The notes under the pieces: model-generated
Seen by the model: only the letters and a program-made list of their open reading frames with translations
Told to the model about the DNA's origin: nothing
Database searches by the model: none
Origin: Collinsella aerofaciens
GTDB taxonomy: Bacteria > Actinomycetota > Coriobacteriia > Coriobacteriales > Coriobacteriaceae
DNA length: 25,583 nucleotides
Assembly: GCA_008671135.1 (NCBI GenBank)
Contig: RQAP01000004.1
Coordinates: 1 to 25,583, forward strand
Direction: 5' to 3'
Made by a program: the position numbers and the translations under genes
Shown: piece after piece, positions 12,309 to 20,843 of the stretch
Position numbering within the stretch: position 1 is the stretch's first letter
How the letters are laid out: each line of letters starts with the position of its first letter

Positions 12309-12980
12309 TTATGCCTCCTGTGCGGCCTCATTGCCCAGCTTCTGCAGCAGCGCAACCTCGGCGGCGGGATCTTCGGACTTAAATACGGCGGAGCCGGCCA
12401 CGAGAACGTTGGCACCAGCCTTGACGACCTCGGCAATGTTCTTGGAAGAAATGCCGCCGTCGACCTCGATCATGGGCGACACGCCGTGGCGCTCGCACAT
12501 GGCCTTGAGCTCGTGCAGTTTGGCGATAGTGCCCGGGATAAAGCTCTGGCCGCCAAAGCCCGGGTTCACGCTCATCAGCAGCACCATATCGACGACGTCG
12601 ATGATGCTCTCGAGCACGCACACGGGGGTGGCGGGGTTGAGCACCACGCCGGCCTTGACGCCGCGCTGCTGCAGGTGCGTGAGCGTGCGGTGCAGGTGCG
12701 TGGAAGCCTCGTAGTGCACGGTGATCATATCGGCACCGGCGTCGGCGTACCAATCGACCGTCTCATCGGGGTTCGACACCATCAGGTGCGCGTCGACCGG
12801 TACATCGGTGGAGCGCTTGACGGCCTTAAGGATGTCAACGCCAAAAGTGAGGTTGCCAGTAAAGTGACCGTCCATAACGTCGAAGTGCACATAGTCGGCG
12901 CCGGCGATCTTGTCGAGGTCGCCCTTGAGGTTGGCCATATCGGCCGAAAGGATGGACGGAGCGATTTTAATGGAACCCAT
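12309..12980 (-). CDS. rpe: Ribulose-phosphate 3-epimerase
   Basis: Interconverts ribulose 5-phosphate and xylulose 5-phosphate in the pentose phosphate pathway. 223 residues, a complete TIM barrel. Active-site residues match the family: APSILSAD at the N-terminus, His32 and Asp34 in HFDVMDG, His65 in DAHLMV, the MSVNPGFGGQSF loop (136-147) and Asp174 in EVDGGI. GSAVF near the end binds phosphate. It lies 18 bases after gpsA and 6 bases before the cysteine desulfurase gene, in the same direction. Confidence 0.97.
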   Translation of the reverse strand: MGSIKIAPSILSADMANLKGDLDKIAGADYVHFDVMDGHFTGNLTFGVDILKAVKRSTDVPVDAHLMVSNPDETVDWYADAGADMITVHYEASTHLHRTLTHLQQRGVKAGVVLNPATPVCVLESIIDVVDMVLLMSVNPGFGGQSFIPGTIAKLHELKAMCERHGVSPMIEVDGGISSKNIAEVVKAGANVLVAGSAVFKSEDPAAEVALLQKLGNEAAQEA

Positions 12981-12998
12981 GGTAGAAGCCTTTCTGCG

Positions 12999-14006
12999 CT
13001 AGTCGGTGAGTCCGTAGAACTCTTGGGAGGGTACGCGGTCGGTAAGAATCTCGAGCGCCCTATCCAAAGTAACACCGTTGTAGAGCGTTTGCTCCACGGC
13101 AAAGGTGAGCGGAATGTCTACGCCCAGTGAACGGGCAAGCTCGCTCACGCTGCGGGCCGCGACGGCGCCCTCAACAACCATATGCGTGCGCGTCTGATAC
13201 TCGTCGAGCGACACGCCGTGGGCAAACTCGTAGCCAAAGGTGCGGTTGCGCGAATGCTCCGAGGTGCAGGTGGCAATGAGGTCGCCCATGCCGGCAAGTC
13301 CCATGCAGGTCATAGCTTGACCGCCGCGGGCGTGCACCAGACGGCTGATCTCTGCCAGGCCGCGCGTCATGATGAGGGCGAGCGTGTTGTCGCCCGCACC
13401 GGTGCCGGCGGAGATTCCGCATACGATCGCGATGACATTTTTCATGGCGCCGCAAACCTCGACGCCGGTCATGTCCTGCGACAGGTAGATGCGGAAGGCC
13501 GTGGATAGGAGCAGGTTCTTAAAGGTCTCCCCTACCTGCGCGTCTTTGCTGGCGATGACGGCGGCAGAAAGTCCGCCGCGGCAGATCTCCTCGGCATGGT
13601 TGGGGCCCGAGAGCGCCGCCACGCGCGTCTCGTTGCCAATCTCGCTGGCGATGACCTCGCTCATGAGCAGGCCGGACTCGGGCTCAATGCCCTTGGTGAG
13701 GCAGAGCACCGGGGTATCGGCGGCGATTAAGGGCGCGGCCTGGTGGCACACGCTGCGAAGGTGCGTCGAAGGAACGGCGAAGATGATGGCCTCGGCGCCG
13801 TCGAGTGCCTGCACCAGGTCCGTGGTGGCGACGACGTTGCCGGGCAGCTTGTAGTCCACAAGGTAGCGGGGGTTGCGGTGCTCGCCATTGATGCCGGCGG
13901 CCGTCTGCTCGCTGTGGGCCCACATGGTCACGCGCTCGGCTCGCGCGGCGGCAAGGCCGGCGACGGCGGTTCCCCAGGAGCCGGAGCCAATCAGCGCAAC
14001 ATTCAT
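12999..14006 (-). CDS. gpsA: Glycerol-3-phosphate dehydrogenase [NAD(P)+]
   Basis: Reduces dihydroxyacetone phosphate to sn-glycerol 3-phosphate, the backbone for phospholipids. 335 residues. Nucleotide-binding GSGSWGTA at 7-14, the LTKGIE motif with Lys105, SGPNHAEE at 133-140, catalytic Lys189 in GAMKNVIAI, and the substrate signature GLAGMGDLIATCTSEHSRNR. It lies directly downstream of plsY (9-base gap), which uses its product. Confidence 0.97.
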   Translation of the reverse strand: MNVALIGSGSWGTAVAGLAAARAERVTMWAHSEQTAAGINGEHRNPRYLVDYKLPGNVVATTDLVQALDGAEAIIFAVPSTHLRSVCHQAAPLIAADTPVLCLTKGIEPESGLLMSEVIASEIGNETRVAALSGPNHAEEICRGGLSAAVIASKDAQVGETFKNLLLSTAFRIYLSQDMTGVEVCGAMKNVIAIVCGISAGTGAGDNTLALIMTRGLAEISRLVHARGGQAMTCMGLAGMGDLIATCTSEHSRNRTFGYEFAHGVSLDEYQTRTHMVVEGAVAARSVSELARSLGVDIPLTFAVEQTLYNGVTLDRALEILTDRVPSQEFYGLTD

Positions 14007-14015
14007 GACTCTCTC

Positions 14016-14699
14016 CTACTTATCGTCGGGCTCGGTGACGCGCTTGGTAAACGAGAGCTTGGACTCCTTACCGGTCATGAGCTTTTTGATGTTCGCACGA
14101 TGGGCCCACACCACGGTGATGCCGATTATCGCCATGCAGAACTTGAGGCCCAGGCTGCTGTACGGAAAGACCGCGCAAGCAGCGATGGGAAGACCGATGG
14201 CCGCGGCAAGCGAGCCCACCGACACAAACTTGGTGATGGCGACGGCCACGATAAACATGCCCAGCAGCGACAGGCCAATTGGCCAATACCAGGCGAGGAT
14301 GACGCCCAGACCAACTGCGATTCCCTTGCCGCCATGGAAATTGAGGTAGGGCGAGAAGATGTGGCCCCACACCGCTGCCAGGCAGATGACGCCGAGCATC
14401 CAGTCGCCGGCGGCGCCGGGGGCCATAATGCTCACGGGGAAGCCATAGCCCAAGTCGGCAATGAGCGGACGCGCGATAAGGACGCAGATGGCGCCCTTAA
14501 GGCAGTCGAGCAGCAGCGTGAGCGCGGCCACCTTGGGGCCGGCCACGCGCAGCGCGTTGGTGGTGCCGATGTTGCCGGAGCCCGCCTTGCGAATGTCCGT
14601 GTGGTTGAACACGCGGCCCAAGATCAGGCCAAACGGAATCGCTCCGATAAAGAACGAGACCACGGCGCAGATGGCGGTCAGAAGAATCGGATTATGCAT
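14016..14699 (-). CDS. plsY: Acyl-phosphate:glycerol-3-phosphate acyltransferase
   Basis: A membrane enzyme that transfers an acyl chain from acyl-phosphate to the sn-1 position of glycerol 3-phosphate to give lysophosphatidate. About 227 residues from the ATG at 14699. I prefer that start over an upstream one because AAGGAG lies eight bases before it, and it overlaps the der stop by eight bases. Motifs: GSGNIGTTNALR (40-51), NFHGGKGIA in the middle and VFPYSSLGLK later, with about five to six membrane spans. The C-terminal tail is charged. The acyl-phosphate maker PlsX is not in the window. Confidence 0.95.
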   Translation of the reverse strand: MHNPILLTAICAVVSFFIGAIPFGLILGRVFNHTDIRKAGSGNIGTTNALRVAGPKVAALTLLLDCLKGAICVLIARPLIADLGYGFPVSIMAPGAAGDWMLGVICLAAVWGHIFSPYLNFHGGKGIAVGLGVILAWYWPIGLSLLGMFIVAVAITKFVSVGSLAAAIGLPIAACAVFPYSSLGLKFCMAIIGITVVWAHRANIKKLMTGKESKLSFTKRVTEPDDK

Positions 14700-16026
14700 C
14701 CTTTTGCTCCTTCTTCCTAAAGAAGAGTCGAATGGGCGTGCCGGCAAAGTCGAAGGTCGAGCGCATACGGTTCTCCACGTAGCGCTGGTAGGTGTCGTTG
14801 ACCAGGTCGCTGTGGTTGACGAAGAACGTAAACGTCGGCGGATTGACGCCCGTCTGGGTCACGTAGTGCATGCGCAGGCGACGCTTGCCGTCCACCACGG
14901 TATGACCGAACTCGCGCAGGTCGGTGAGGAACGTGTTGAGGCGCGAGGTGCTGATCTTTTGCGAACGCGTCTTCTCGGCGGCATCGACCATCGCCCAGAT
15001 CTTCTCGACGCTGCGGCCGGTCAGGGCAGAGATGCGCAGGTACTGGGCCCAGGGAGCCATAACGCCCAGACGACGGTCGATGGTCTCCATGCAGGCCTCG
15101 CGCTTGCGGTCGTCGTCGAGCAGGTCCCACTTGTTGAGCAGCACCACGATGGCGCAGCCGCGCTCGATGGCAAGACCCATGACCTTCTGGTCCTGCTCGG
15201 TAACGCCCACGGAGGCGTCGACGACGAGCAGCGCCACGTCGGCGCGGTCGATGGCGCGCAGGCCGCGGACCATGGAGTAGTACTCGATGTTCTCGTATAC
15301 GGTGCTCTTCTTACGAATACCCGCGGTGTCGACCATGCGGTAGTGCTTGCCGTTGCGCTCTACGACGGTATCGATGGCGTCGCGCGTCGTGCCGGCAATG
15401 TTGGACACGATAGAGCGGTCGGCGCCCAGGATGCGGTTGAACAGCGACGACTTACCGGCATTGGGGCGGCCGATGATGGCGACGTTCAGCGCGTCGGGGA
15501 ACTCATCGGCGACCTCGTCCTCTTCCTCCGGAAGCAGGGACACGATATCGTCGAGCAGGTCGCCCGTGCCATGGCCATGCAGGGCCGAGAGCGGCGTGGG
15601 CTCACCGATGCCGAGCGAATAGAACTCCCAGATGCTGTCGTTCTCGCGATCGGGGTTGTCGAGCTTGTTCACCAGCAGAAAGACCGGTTTGTCGCAGCGC
15701 TTGAGCATGCGTGCGACCGACTCATCCTCCTCGGTGACGCCGGTGCGGCCGTCGACCACAAACAGGATGACGGCGGCTTCCTCGGCGGCGGCGAGGGCCT
15801 GGTCGCGGATGGACGTGGCAAAGACGTCATCGCTCTTGAGCGGCTCGATGCCGCCCGTGTCGACGATGGTGAACTCGCGGCCGTTCCAATCGGCCGTGTG
15901 GTACGAGCGGTCGCGCGTGACGCCGCGGGACTCATGGACGATGGCCTCCGAGGTCTGGGCCAGGCGGTTAACGAGCGTGGACTTGCCCACGTTGGGGCGT
16001 CCGACGACGGCGACGATAGGTTTCAT
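14692..16026 (-). CDS. der: Ribosome-associated double GTPase Der (EngA)
   Basis: An essential GTPase acting in late 50S ribosomal subunit assembly. 444 residues from the ATG at 16024-16026, with AAAGGAG upstream. Two tandem G domains: GRPNVGKST (9-17), DTGG (57-60) and NKLD (120-123); then GRPNAGKSS (186-194), DTAG (233-236) and NKWD (298-301). A short acidic linker (PEEEDEVADEFPD) separates them. The C-terminal KH-like domain follows, with LRMHYVTQTGVNPPTF. The length is typical. A long upstream extension of the open frame is not real coding. Confidence 0.97.
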   Translation of the reverse strand: MKPIVAVVGRPNVGKSTLVNRLAQTSEAIVHESRGVTRDRSYHTADWNGREFTIVDTGGIEPLKSDDVFATSIRDQALAAAEEAAVILFVVDGRTGVTEEDESVARMLKRCDKPVFLLVNKLDNPDRENDSIWEFYSLGIGEPTPLSALHGHGTGDLLDDIVSLLPEEEDEVADEFPDALNVAIIGRPNAGKSSLFNRILGADRSIVSNIAGTTRDAIDTVVERNGKHYRMVDTAGIRKKSTVYENIEYYSMVRGLRAIDRADVALLVVDASVGVTEQDQKVMGLAIERGCAIVVLLNKWDLLDDDRKREACMETIDRRLGVMAPWAQYLRISALTGRSVEKIWAMVDAAEKTRSQKISTSRLNTFLTDLREFGHTVVDGKRRLRMHYVTQTGVNPPTFTFFVNHSDLVNDTYQRYVENRMRSTFDFAGTPIRLFFRKKEQKDA

Positions 16027-16036
16027 CTGCTCTCCT

Positions 16037-17479
16037 TTAATGGGTAGGGTTAGCGGAATTAGTAGAGTCGGCAGGCACAATGCCAAGGATGTGCTCCAGG
16101 GTATCGAGCAGCTCATGCGGCATGGTCGACACCACATGAACCTCAGCGCCGCGACTGGTAAGGCTTGCGAGTAAATCGTCACGATGATACTCGTCAAGCG
16201 TCATGCCGTCAGCGTTGAACATGAGCTTAGGCACAAAGAGCATAACCCCAGAGAGATCCTGCGGCAGCTGCTCCAGAATGTCACACGCGACGATGAGGCC
16301 GGTCACGTCCACGTTGCCGCCAAAATAGCGGTTCTTGATGGCCGTGACAGTGCCGGCGAGTCCCTGGGGCGACTCCACAAAGCGGGCCACCGTGTCGCGT
16401 GCGCTGGCGCCCGAGAGACACAGAAGCCGCTGGTTGCGGGCGGCGACGGCCTCGCGGACGCGGGCCAGACGCTCGGCGTCGGTAGCCAGCACGTCGTCGG
16501 TCTCGTCCAGATACGAGCGGATCATGCCAATGCCGTCGTAGTACTGCGGGTACCCGTCGTAAAAGTCTGCCTCGGGAGGATCGATGCCGGCGTCCAGATA
16601 GAACTCGTCGCTCATCTGGAAGGTGTGGCGGCCAAAGCGTTCGTAGGCACGATCCTGGTAGGGACGGATCATGGCAATGGTCTCGCGCGCTAGCTCGGGC
16701 TTGTCGCTGTAGGACCAGCTAAAACGGTTCTGATGCTTGGTAAAACCGAGCGGCACAATGCCCAGGCTTGTGATTTGCTCGTGCTCCTCGCAAAAGCGCA
16801 GGGTCTTTTCCAGCTCCTCGCCGTCGTTCATGCCGGGGCACAACACGATCTGCGCGTGAATCTCGATGCCGGCGGCCATGATGGCCTCGAGCACATCCAT
16901 GCCGCGCTGGGCGTTGCGGCCCATCATGCGTCGGCGGACATCGGGGCTCACGGCGTGGACCGACACGTTCATGGGGCTCATGTTGCGTTGGATGACGTTT
17001 TGCACGTCCTCGTCGGTGAGGTTCGTAAGCGTGACAAAGTTGCCCTGCAAAAAGCTCAGGCGGTAGTCGTCGTCGCGAATATAGAGCGTGGAGCGGCCGC
17101 CCTTGGGGAGCATCGTCATAAAGCAGAACACGCAGGCGTTCACACAGGTACGCATGCCGTCGAAGATGGGGCCGTCGAACTCCAGACCCCAATCCTCTCC
17201 GGGAAATCGATCGAGCCCCACGGGGGTGACGGTGCCATCGCGCGGGTCGAAAACCTCGAGGTCGACCGTGTCGTCGTCTGCCTCCCAGAGCCACACGATC
17301 ATGTCGGTAAGCTGCTCGCCGTTGACCGTGAGCACGCGCATGCCCGGCTCGATACCCACATCCCATGCGGGCGATTCGGGACGCACGTTCTTAACGAGCG
17401 CGCCCTCACCCGGCTCGGGGTCGCGGCTGCGCCCGTAATCGGCCACCTCGGCGGCGTATGCGGGTACGGTCTGGTCCAT
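16037..17479 (-). CDS. DUF512 family protein with PDZ and radical-SAM-like region
   Basis: 480 residues from ATG 17479. A PDZ-like segment (about 25-90: VKNVRPESPAWDVGIEPGMRVLTVNG) is followed by a radical-SAM-like core with Cys112, Cys116 and Cys119 (CVNACVFC). Then come LYIRDDDYRLSFLQGNFVTLTN, NVSVHAVSP and QIVLCPGMNDG, ending in the DUF512 region (YFGGNVDVTGLIVACDI, MLFVPKLMFN). The family lies next to der in many anaerobes, as here. The biochemical function is unknown; an Fe-S/SAM role is inferred from the CxxxCxxC motif. The nearest AAGGAG is 14 bases before the ATG, inside the end of ispH, which is longer than usual. The gene starts two bases after the ispH stop. Confidence 0.92.
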   Translation of the reverse strand: MDQTVPAYAAEVADYGRSRDPEPGEGALVKNVRPESPAWDVGIEPGMRVLTVNGEQLTDMIVWLWEADDDTVDLEVFDPRDGTVTPVGLDRFPGEDWGLEFDGPIFDGMRTCVNACVFCFMTMLPKGGRSTLYIRDDDYRLSFLQGNFVTLTNLTDEDVQNVIQRNMSPMNVSVHAVSPDVRRRMMGRNAQRGMDVLEAIMAAGIEIHAQIVLCPGMNDGEELEKTLRFCEEHEQITSLGIVPLGFTKHQNRFSWSYSDKPELARETIAMIRPYQDRAYERFGRHTFQMSDEFYLDAGIDPPEADFYDGYPQYYDGIGMIRSYLDETDDVLATDAERLARVREAVAARNQRLLCLSGASARDTVARFVESPQGLAGTVTAIKNRYFGGNVDVTGLIVACDILEQLPQDLSGVMLFVPKLMFNADGMTLDEYHRDDLLASLTSRGAEVHVVSTMPHELLDTLEHILGIVPADSTNSANPTH

Positions 17480-17481
17480 GG

Positions 17482-18381
17482 TTAGCGGCAAAGCTCCTTG
17501 ATGCGCGTGACGGCGCGTTCGATGTGTTCTTGCGGGGTGGAGGCTCCGGCGGTGATACCGATGTGGTGAGCGTCGGTAAACCACGCGGCCTGGAGCTCGG
17601 AAGTTTCCTCGATGTGATACGTGCGCTCGCAGGCGTCTGCGCAAATCTGCGCCAGGCGGCGGGTGTTGCCCGAGTTCTTGCCGCCCACGACTACCATGCA
17701 GTCGCAGCGGTTGGCAAGTGCGGCTGCTGCCTGTTGACGCTCACTCGTGGCGGCGCAGATGGTGTTGATCACACGCAGCTCCTGCACGCGCGGGGTGATA
17801 GCTGCCACGACCTCGGCGAGGTTCTGCGCGGTCTGGGTGGTCTGCACGACGAGGCCTACCTTGCCCTTGAGCGACAAGGCATTGGCGTCGGCGGCACAGC
17901 TCACGACCTGTGCATCTTTGCCGGCGTGGCCAAGAATGCCCTCGACCTCGGGGTGACCCGGCTCGCCTACGACCACCACGCGGTAGCCCTCGCGCACCAG
18001 GCGCTCGGCTGCCATATGGACTTTCTTCACGTAGGGGCAGGTGGCGTCGACCACGTTTAGGCCGCGCTTGCGGGCAGCATCGATTACCTGCGGCACCACG
18101 CCGTGGGCGCGGATGATCACGGTGCCGGTTGCGGCGTCATCCAGGGTTTCGGCCAAGCCAACGCCTGCCTCAGCGAGCTCGCGTACCACGATGGGGTTAT
18201 GGATGAGCGGACCCAAGGTATGAACCTGAGTGCACTCCCCTGCCTGCGGCGCGGCGGCCAGCGCCATATCGAGCGCACGCTGTACGCCGTAGCAAGTGCC
18301 GGCGTGTGCTGCGATCTCGATGGTAGGCGCTGTTGCCTGGTCGGACGCGGTCGCGGCAGTGTTCGTAACGTTCTCGCTCAT
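17482..18381 (-). CDS. ispH: 4-hydroxy-3-methylbut-2-enyl diphosphate reductase
   Basis: Last enzyme of the MEP isoprenoid pathway, an Fe-S reductase yielding IPP and DMAPP. 299 residues from the ATG at 18379-18381. The three cluster-binding cysteines are Cys30 (AGTCYGVQRAL), Cys115 (DATCPYVKK) and Cys209 (NTICAATSERQ). The GEPGHPE motif is at 139-145 and the SGNTRRL and ITAGASTP motifs are near the end. A GTG at 18409-18411 would add ten residues, but neither start has a strong ribosome binding site. The first 20 residues are Thr/Ala-rich and non-conserved. In many Firmicutes and actinobacteria it neighbours cmk and plsC, as here. Confidence 0.96.
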   Translation of the reverse strand: MSENVTNTAATASDQATAPTIEIAAHAGTCYGVQRALDMALAAAPQAGECTQVHTLGPLIHNPIVVRELAEAGVGLAETLDDAATGTVIIRAHGVVPQVIDAARKRGLNVVDATCPYVKKVHMAAERLVREGYRVVVVGEPGHPEVEGILGHAGKDAQVVSCAADANALSLKGKVGLVVQTTQTAQNLAEVVAAITPRVQELRVINTICAATSERQQAAAALANRCDCMVVVGGKNSGNTRRLAQICADACERTYHIEETSELQAAWFTDAHHIGITAGASTPQEHIERAVTRIKELCR

Positions 18382-18383
18382 GG

Positions 18384-19112
18384 CTAGAACCTGCCCGGAT
18401 GCTCGGCGCACAGCTCGTCTCGCATAGCGTAGACGCGGTTCATGGCCTCGGACTCAAACCATGCCAGGCGCTCCTTGCGCTTGAGCTCGGCCGGTGCATC
18501 GGATAGCGAGATGGCCTTGCCGGCACGGATCCAGCACTTTTTAGGGCGCATGAGCTTTTTGCCCGCAGGCGTAATATCGGACCAGCCGCAGATAGCGAGC
18601 GGGTTGACGGGCGCCTTGCCCATCTGGGCAATGAGCGCAAAGCCGCCGTGGACCTCGGGCTTGATCTCGCGCGAGCGGATGCGCGTGCCCTCGGGGAAGA
18701 TCAGGACGTCCTCGCCGCGCTGCAGCGCATGCTGGGCGGCGCGCAGGCACTTCATGTCGGCGGTACCGCGCTCGACGGGGATACCGCCGACGCGGCTAAA
18801 GGCCCAACGCACAATCTTGCTCTTGGCGAACTCGGACTTAAAGATGGGACGAATGCGGCGCCCCCCAAAGAACAGCGCCGTCTCCACGGCCAAGAGCTCG
18901 GCCATCGAGGTGTGGTTGCAGATGACCACGCTGCCGCGGCCTTCCTGGCGCTCAAACAGAAGATCGGCGTCCTCGACCTTCCAGCGCCACATGAGCTTGG
19001 AGAAGGCCCAAAGGATGGCCATGACTACGACGACGGTGCCGCGGATGAGCGCTGGAAACTCGGCGTAGGGGGCGTTGTAATAGTCCTCGGGCGTCTGCTG
19101 AAACAGGCGCAT
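18384..19112 (-). CDS. plsC: 1-acyl-sn-glycerol-3-phosphate acyltransferase (PlsC-type)
   Basis: Adds the second acyl chain to lysophosphatidate, giving phosphatidate at the inner membrane face. 242 residues. One N-terminal membrane helix (about 22-40) precedes the LPLAT domain. Motif I reads NHTSMAE, so the catalytic HX4D has Glu in place of Asp. FKSEFAKSKIVRWAFSRVGGIPVERG covers motif II, and FPEGTRIRS is motif III. AAAGGAGGT five bases before the ATG is the strongest ribosome binding site in the block. It follows cmk by three bases. The HX4E change may alter rate or substrate; otherwise the call is secure for the family and likely for the reaction. Confidence 0.9.
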   Translation of the reverse strand: MRLFQQTPEDYYNAPYAEFPALIRGTVVVVMAILWAFSKLMWRWKVEDADLLFERQEGRGSVVICNHTSMAELLAVETALFFGGRRIRPIFKSEFAKSKIVRWAFSRVGGIPVERGTADMKCLRAAQHALQRGEDVLIFPEGTRIRSREIKPEVHGGFALIAQMGKAPVNPLAICGWSDITPAGKKLMRPKKCWIRAGKAISLSDAPAELKRKERLAWFESEAMNRVYAMRDELCAEHPGRF

Positions 19113-19115
19113 GGG

Positions 19116-19802
19116 CTACCTCCTTTGGTTGATAAGGTCCTCGATTATCGAGACGACCTCATCGATGGTGTGGGCGGTGGAGTCGACGTGCACGGCGTCC
19201 TCGGCGGGCACGAGCGGGGCGACCTCGCGGCTGCTGTCGAGCTTGTCGCGCTGCTTAAGGGCGTCGAGGGTCTCGTCGACCTCGGCTTCGAGCTGCTCGG
19301 ACGTGAGCGGCTGGGCGTCGTTTTGGTGACGCTGCAGCACGCGGCGGCGGGCGCGCTCACGCGGGTCGGCGGTCAGGAAGACCTTGACCTGCGCGTTAGG
19401 GAACACGACGGTACCGATGTCGCGACCCTCAGCCACGATATCGCGGTCCTCGGCGGCGCGGCGCTGGTGGATGAGCATGGCGGCGCGCACGCCCGGATAG
19501 GCCGAGACCTTGGACACGTTGGCGTCGACCTGCGGGGTGCGGATGGCGGCCGAAGCGTCCTGGCCGTCAATGGTCAGGCTCGTGTCCTCGCCGGTGCCGT
19601 TGGTAAAGCGAATCTCGATCTGCTCGGCGAGGGCGTCGATGGCCGCCTCGTCGTTCAAATCGATGCCACGGTCGAGCGCGGCGAAGGTGACGGCGCGGTA
19701 CATAGCGCCCGTGTCGAGCTTGTTAAAGCCCAGCTGGCGGGCGATCTCCTTGGCGATGGTGGACTTGCCGGAACCGGCGGGGCCGTCGATGGCGACGATC
19801 AT
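19116..19802 (-). CDS. cmk: Cytidylate kinase
   Basis: Phosphorylates CMP and dCMP to the diphosphates. 228 residues, normal length. P-loop GPAGSGKST at 7-15, LDTGAMYRA (about 29-37), the CMP-specific insert region in the middle, AEGRDIGTVVFPNA with the conserved Gly-Arg-Asp, and FLTADPRERARRR with the lid arginines. It lies in the classic cmk-plsC-ispH order. The gap to the upstream pseudouridine synthase gene is 66 bp. Confidence 0.97.
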   Translation of the reverse strand: MIVAIDGPAGSGKSTIAKEIARQLGFNKLDTGAMYRAVTFAALDRGIDLNDEAAIDALAEQIEIRFTNGTGEDTSLTIDGQDASAAIRTPQVDANVSKVSAYPGVRAAMLIHQRRAAEDRDIVAEGRDIGTVVFPNAQVKVFLTADPRERARRRVLQRHQNDAQPLTSEQLEAEVDETLDALKQRDKLDSSREVAPLVPAEDAVHVDSTAHTIDEVVSIIEDLINQRR

Positions 19803-19868
19803 GCAATGCTTCCTTTCGATGGGTGACGTGCTGGTATGGTTCGCGGGCGTTGGGGCGCGGCGGGTTGC

Positions 19869-20843
19869 CTAGCCCGTGTAGCGCTCACGGTAGGTGTTAC
19901 GCTTGGGTGCGGAGCCGTGGCTGCCGTGATGACGCGTGCGGCTGGCAGGCGTGTCTTGGGGCTTGCCGCCGTTGCGCTTGGAGCTCGCCTGCTTGGGCGG
20001 GATGCCGCCAGCCTTGAGGATCTGCACCTCGCGGTCGGTGAGCTCGCGCCACGAGCCCTTGGCCACGTCCTTGAGCTCCAGGCCGGCAAAGTTGCAGCGG
20101 TGCAGGCGGATCACCGGGTGGTGGATCTTGCTCAGCATGCGCTTGACCTGGTTCTTGCGGCCTTCGCGGATGATGACCTCCACGGCGGTGGTACCGGGCT
20201 TCACACCCTGCGGGGCCACGGCTTCAGCCTCGCGCGCGTTGATGATGCGACAGATTGCCGGCTGGCATAGGCCGTCGTCGAGCTCGATGCCACGGCGGAG
20301 CGGGTCCAGATCGCGGTCGGTCAGCTGCCCGTCCACGAGCGCCTGGTAGGTCTTGTAGACGTGCTTGCTGGGGTGCAGCAGGTCCTGCGACAGGTCGCCG
20401 TCGGTGGTAAAGAGCAAAAGGCCCGTGGTGTCGCGGTCCAGGCGACCCACCGGGAAGAGCCCCGGAAAGCGGTCGCGCGGGACCAGATCAGCCACGCAAG
20501 GGCGCTCCTGCGGATCGCTCATGGTGGTGAGGTAGCCGGTCGGCTTGTAGAGCATCAGGTATACGGCGCCCTGGTCGAGCTTGACGGGCATGCCGTCGAC
20601 CTCAATGTGATCGTGGTCGACATCGACCTTGGTGCCCAGCTCGGTCGCGACCTGGCCGTTGACGGTCACGCGGCCAGCGGTCATCAGGTCCTCTGAGCCG
20701 CGACGGCTCGCCACGCCCGCGCGTGCCAAAAAGCGCTGCAGGCGCATGGTGTGCGGGTAGACGGACACCGCGTCGCCTACGGGCGCTGCGGTGTCCGTGG
20801 CGCTTGCGACGCGCGTCTCCCCTGCTTCGTTAGTCCTCGTCAT
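19869..20843 (-). CDS. rluB: RluB/RsuA-family pseudouridine synthase
   Basis: Converts a uridine in ribosomal RNA to pseudouridine; RluB-type enzymes act on 23S rRNA. 324 residues from ATG 20841-20843, with GGAGG seven bases upstream. A non-conserved 30-residue N-terminus precedes an S4 RNA-binding domain (about 33-80: MRLQRFLARAGVASRRGSE). The catalytic domain has LMLYKPTGYLTT and GRLDRDTTGLLL with catalytic Asp136, then EGRKNQVKRMLSKIHHPVIRLHR. A basic tail (about 280-324) is likely disordered and may bind RNA. It overlaps scpB by 14 bases. RluB versus RsuA/RluE specificity is inferred from length and context. Confidence 0.92.
   Translation of the reverse strand: MTRTNEAGETRVASATDTAAPVGDAVSVYPHTMRLQRFLARAGVASRRGSEDLMTAGRVTVNGQVATELGTKVDVDHDHIEVDGMPVKLDQGAVYLMLYKPTGYLTTMSDPQERPCVADLVPRDRFPGLFPVGRLDRDTTGLLLFTTDGDLSQDLLHPSKHVYKTYQALVDGQLTDRDLDPLRRGIELDDGLCQPAICRIINAREAEAVAPQGVKPGTTAVEVIIREGRKNQVKRMLSKIHHPVIRLHRCNFAGLELKDVAKGSWRELTDREVQILKAGGIPPKQASSKRNGGKPQDTPASRTRHHGSHGSAPKRNTYRERYTG

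Noticed and set aside
9575..20270. Many long plus-strand open frames (for example 9575-10303, 11661-13130, 14461-16047, 18648-19826)
   Set aside because: Each lies antisense to a securely identified core gene and has shadow-like composition; none has a credible start signal.
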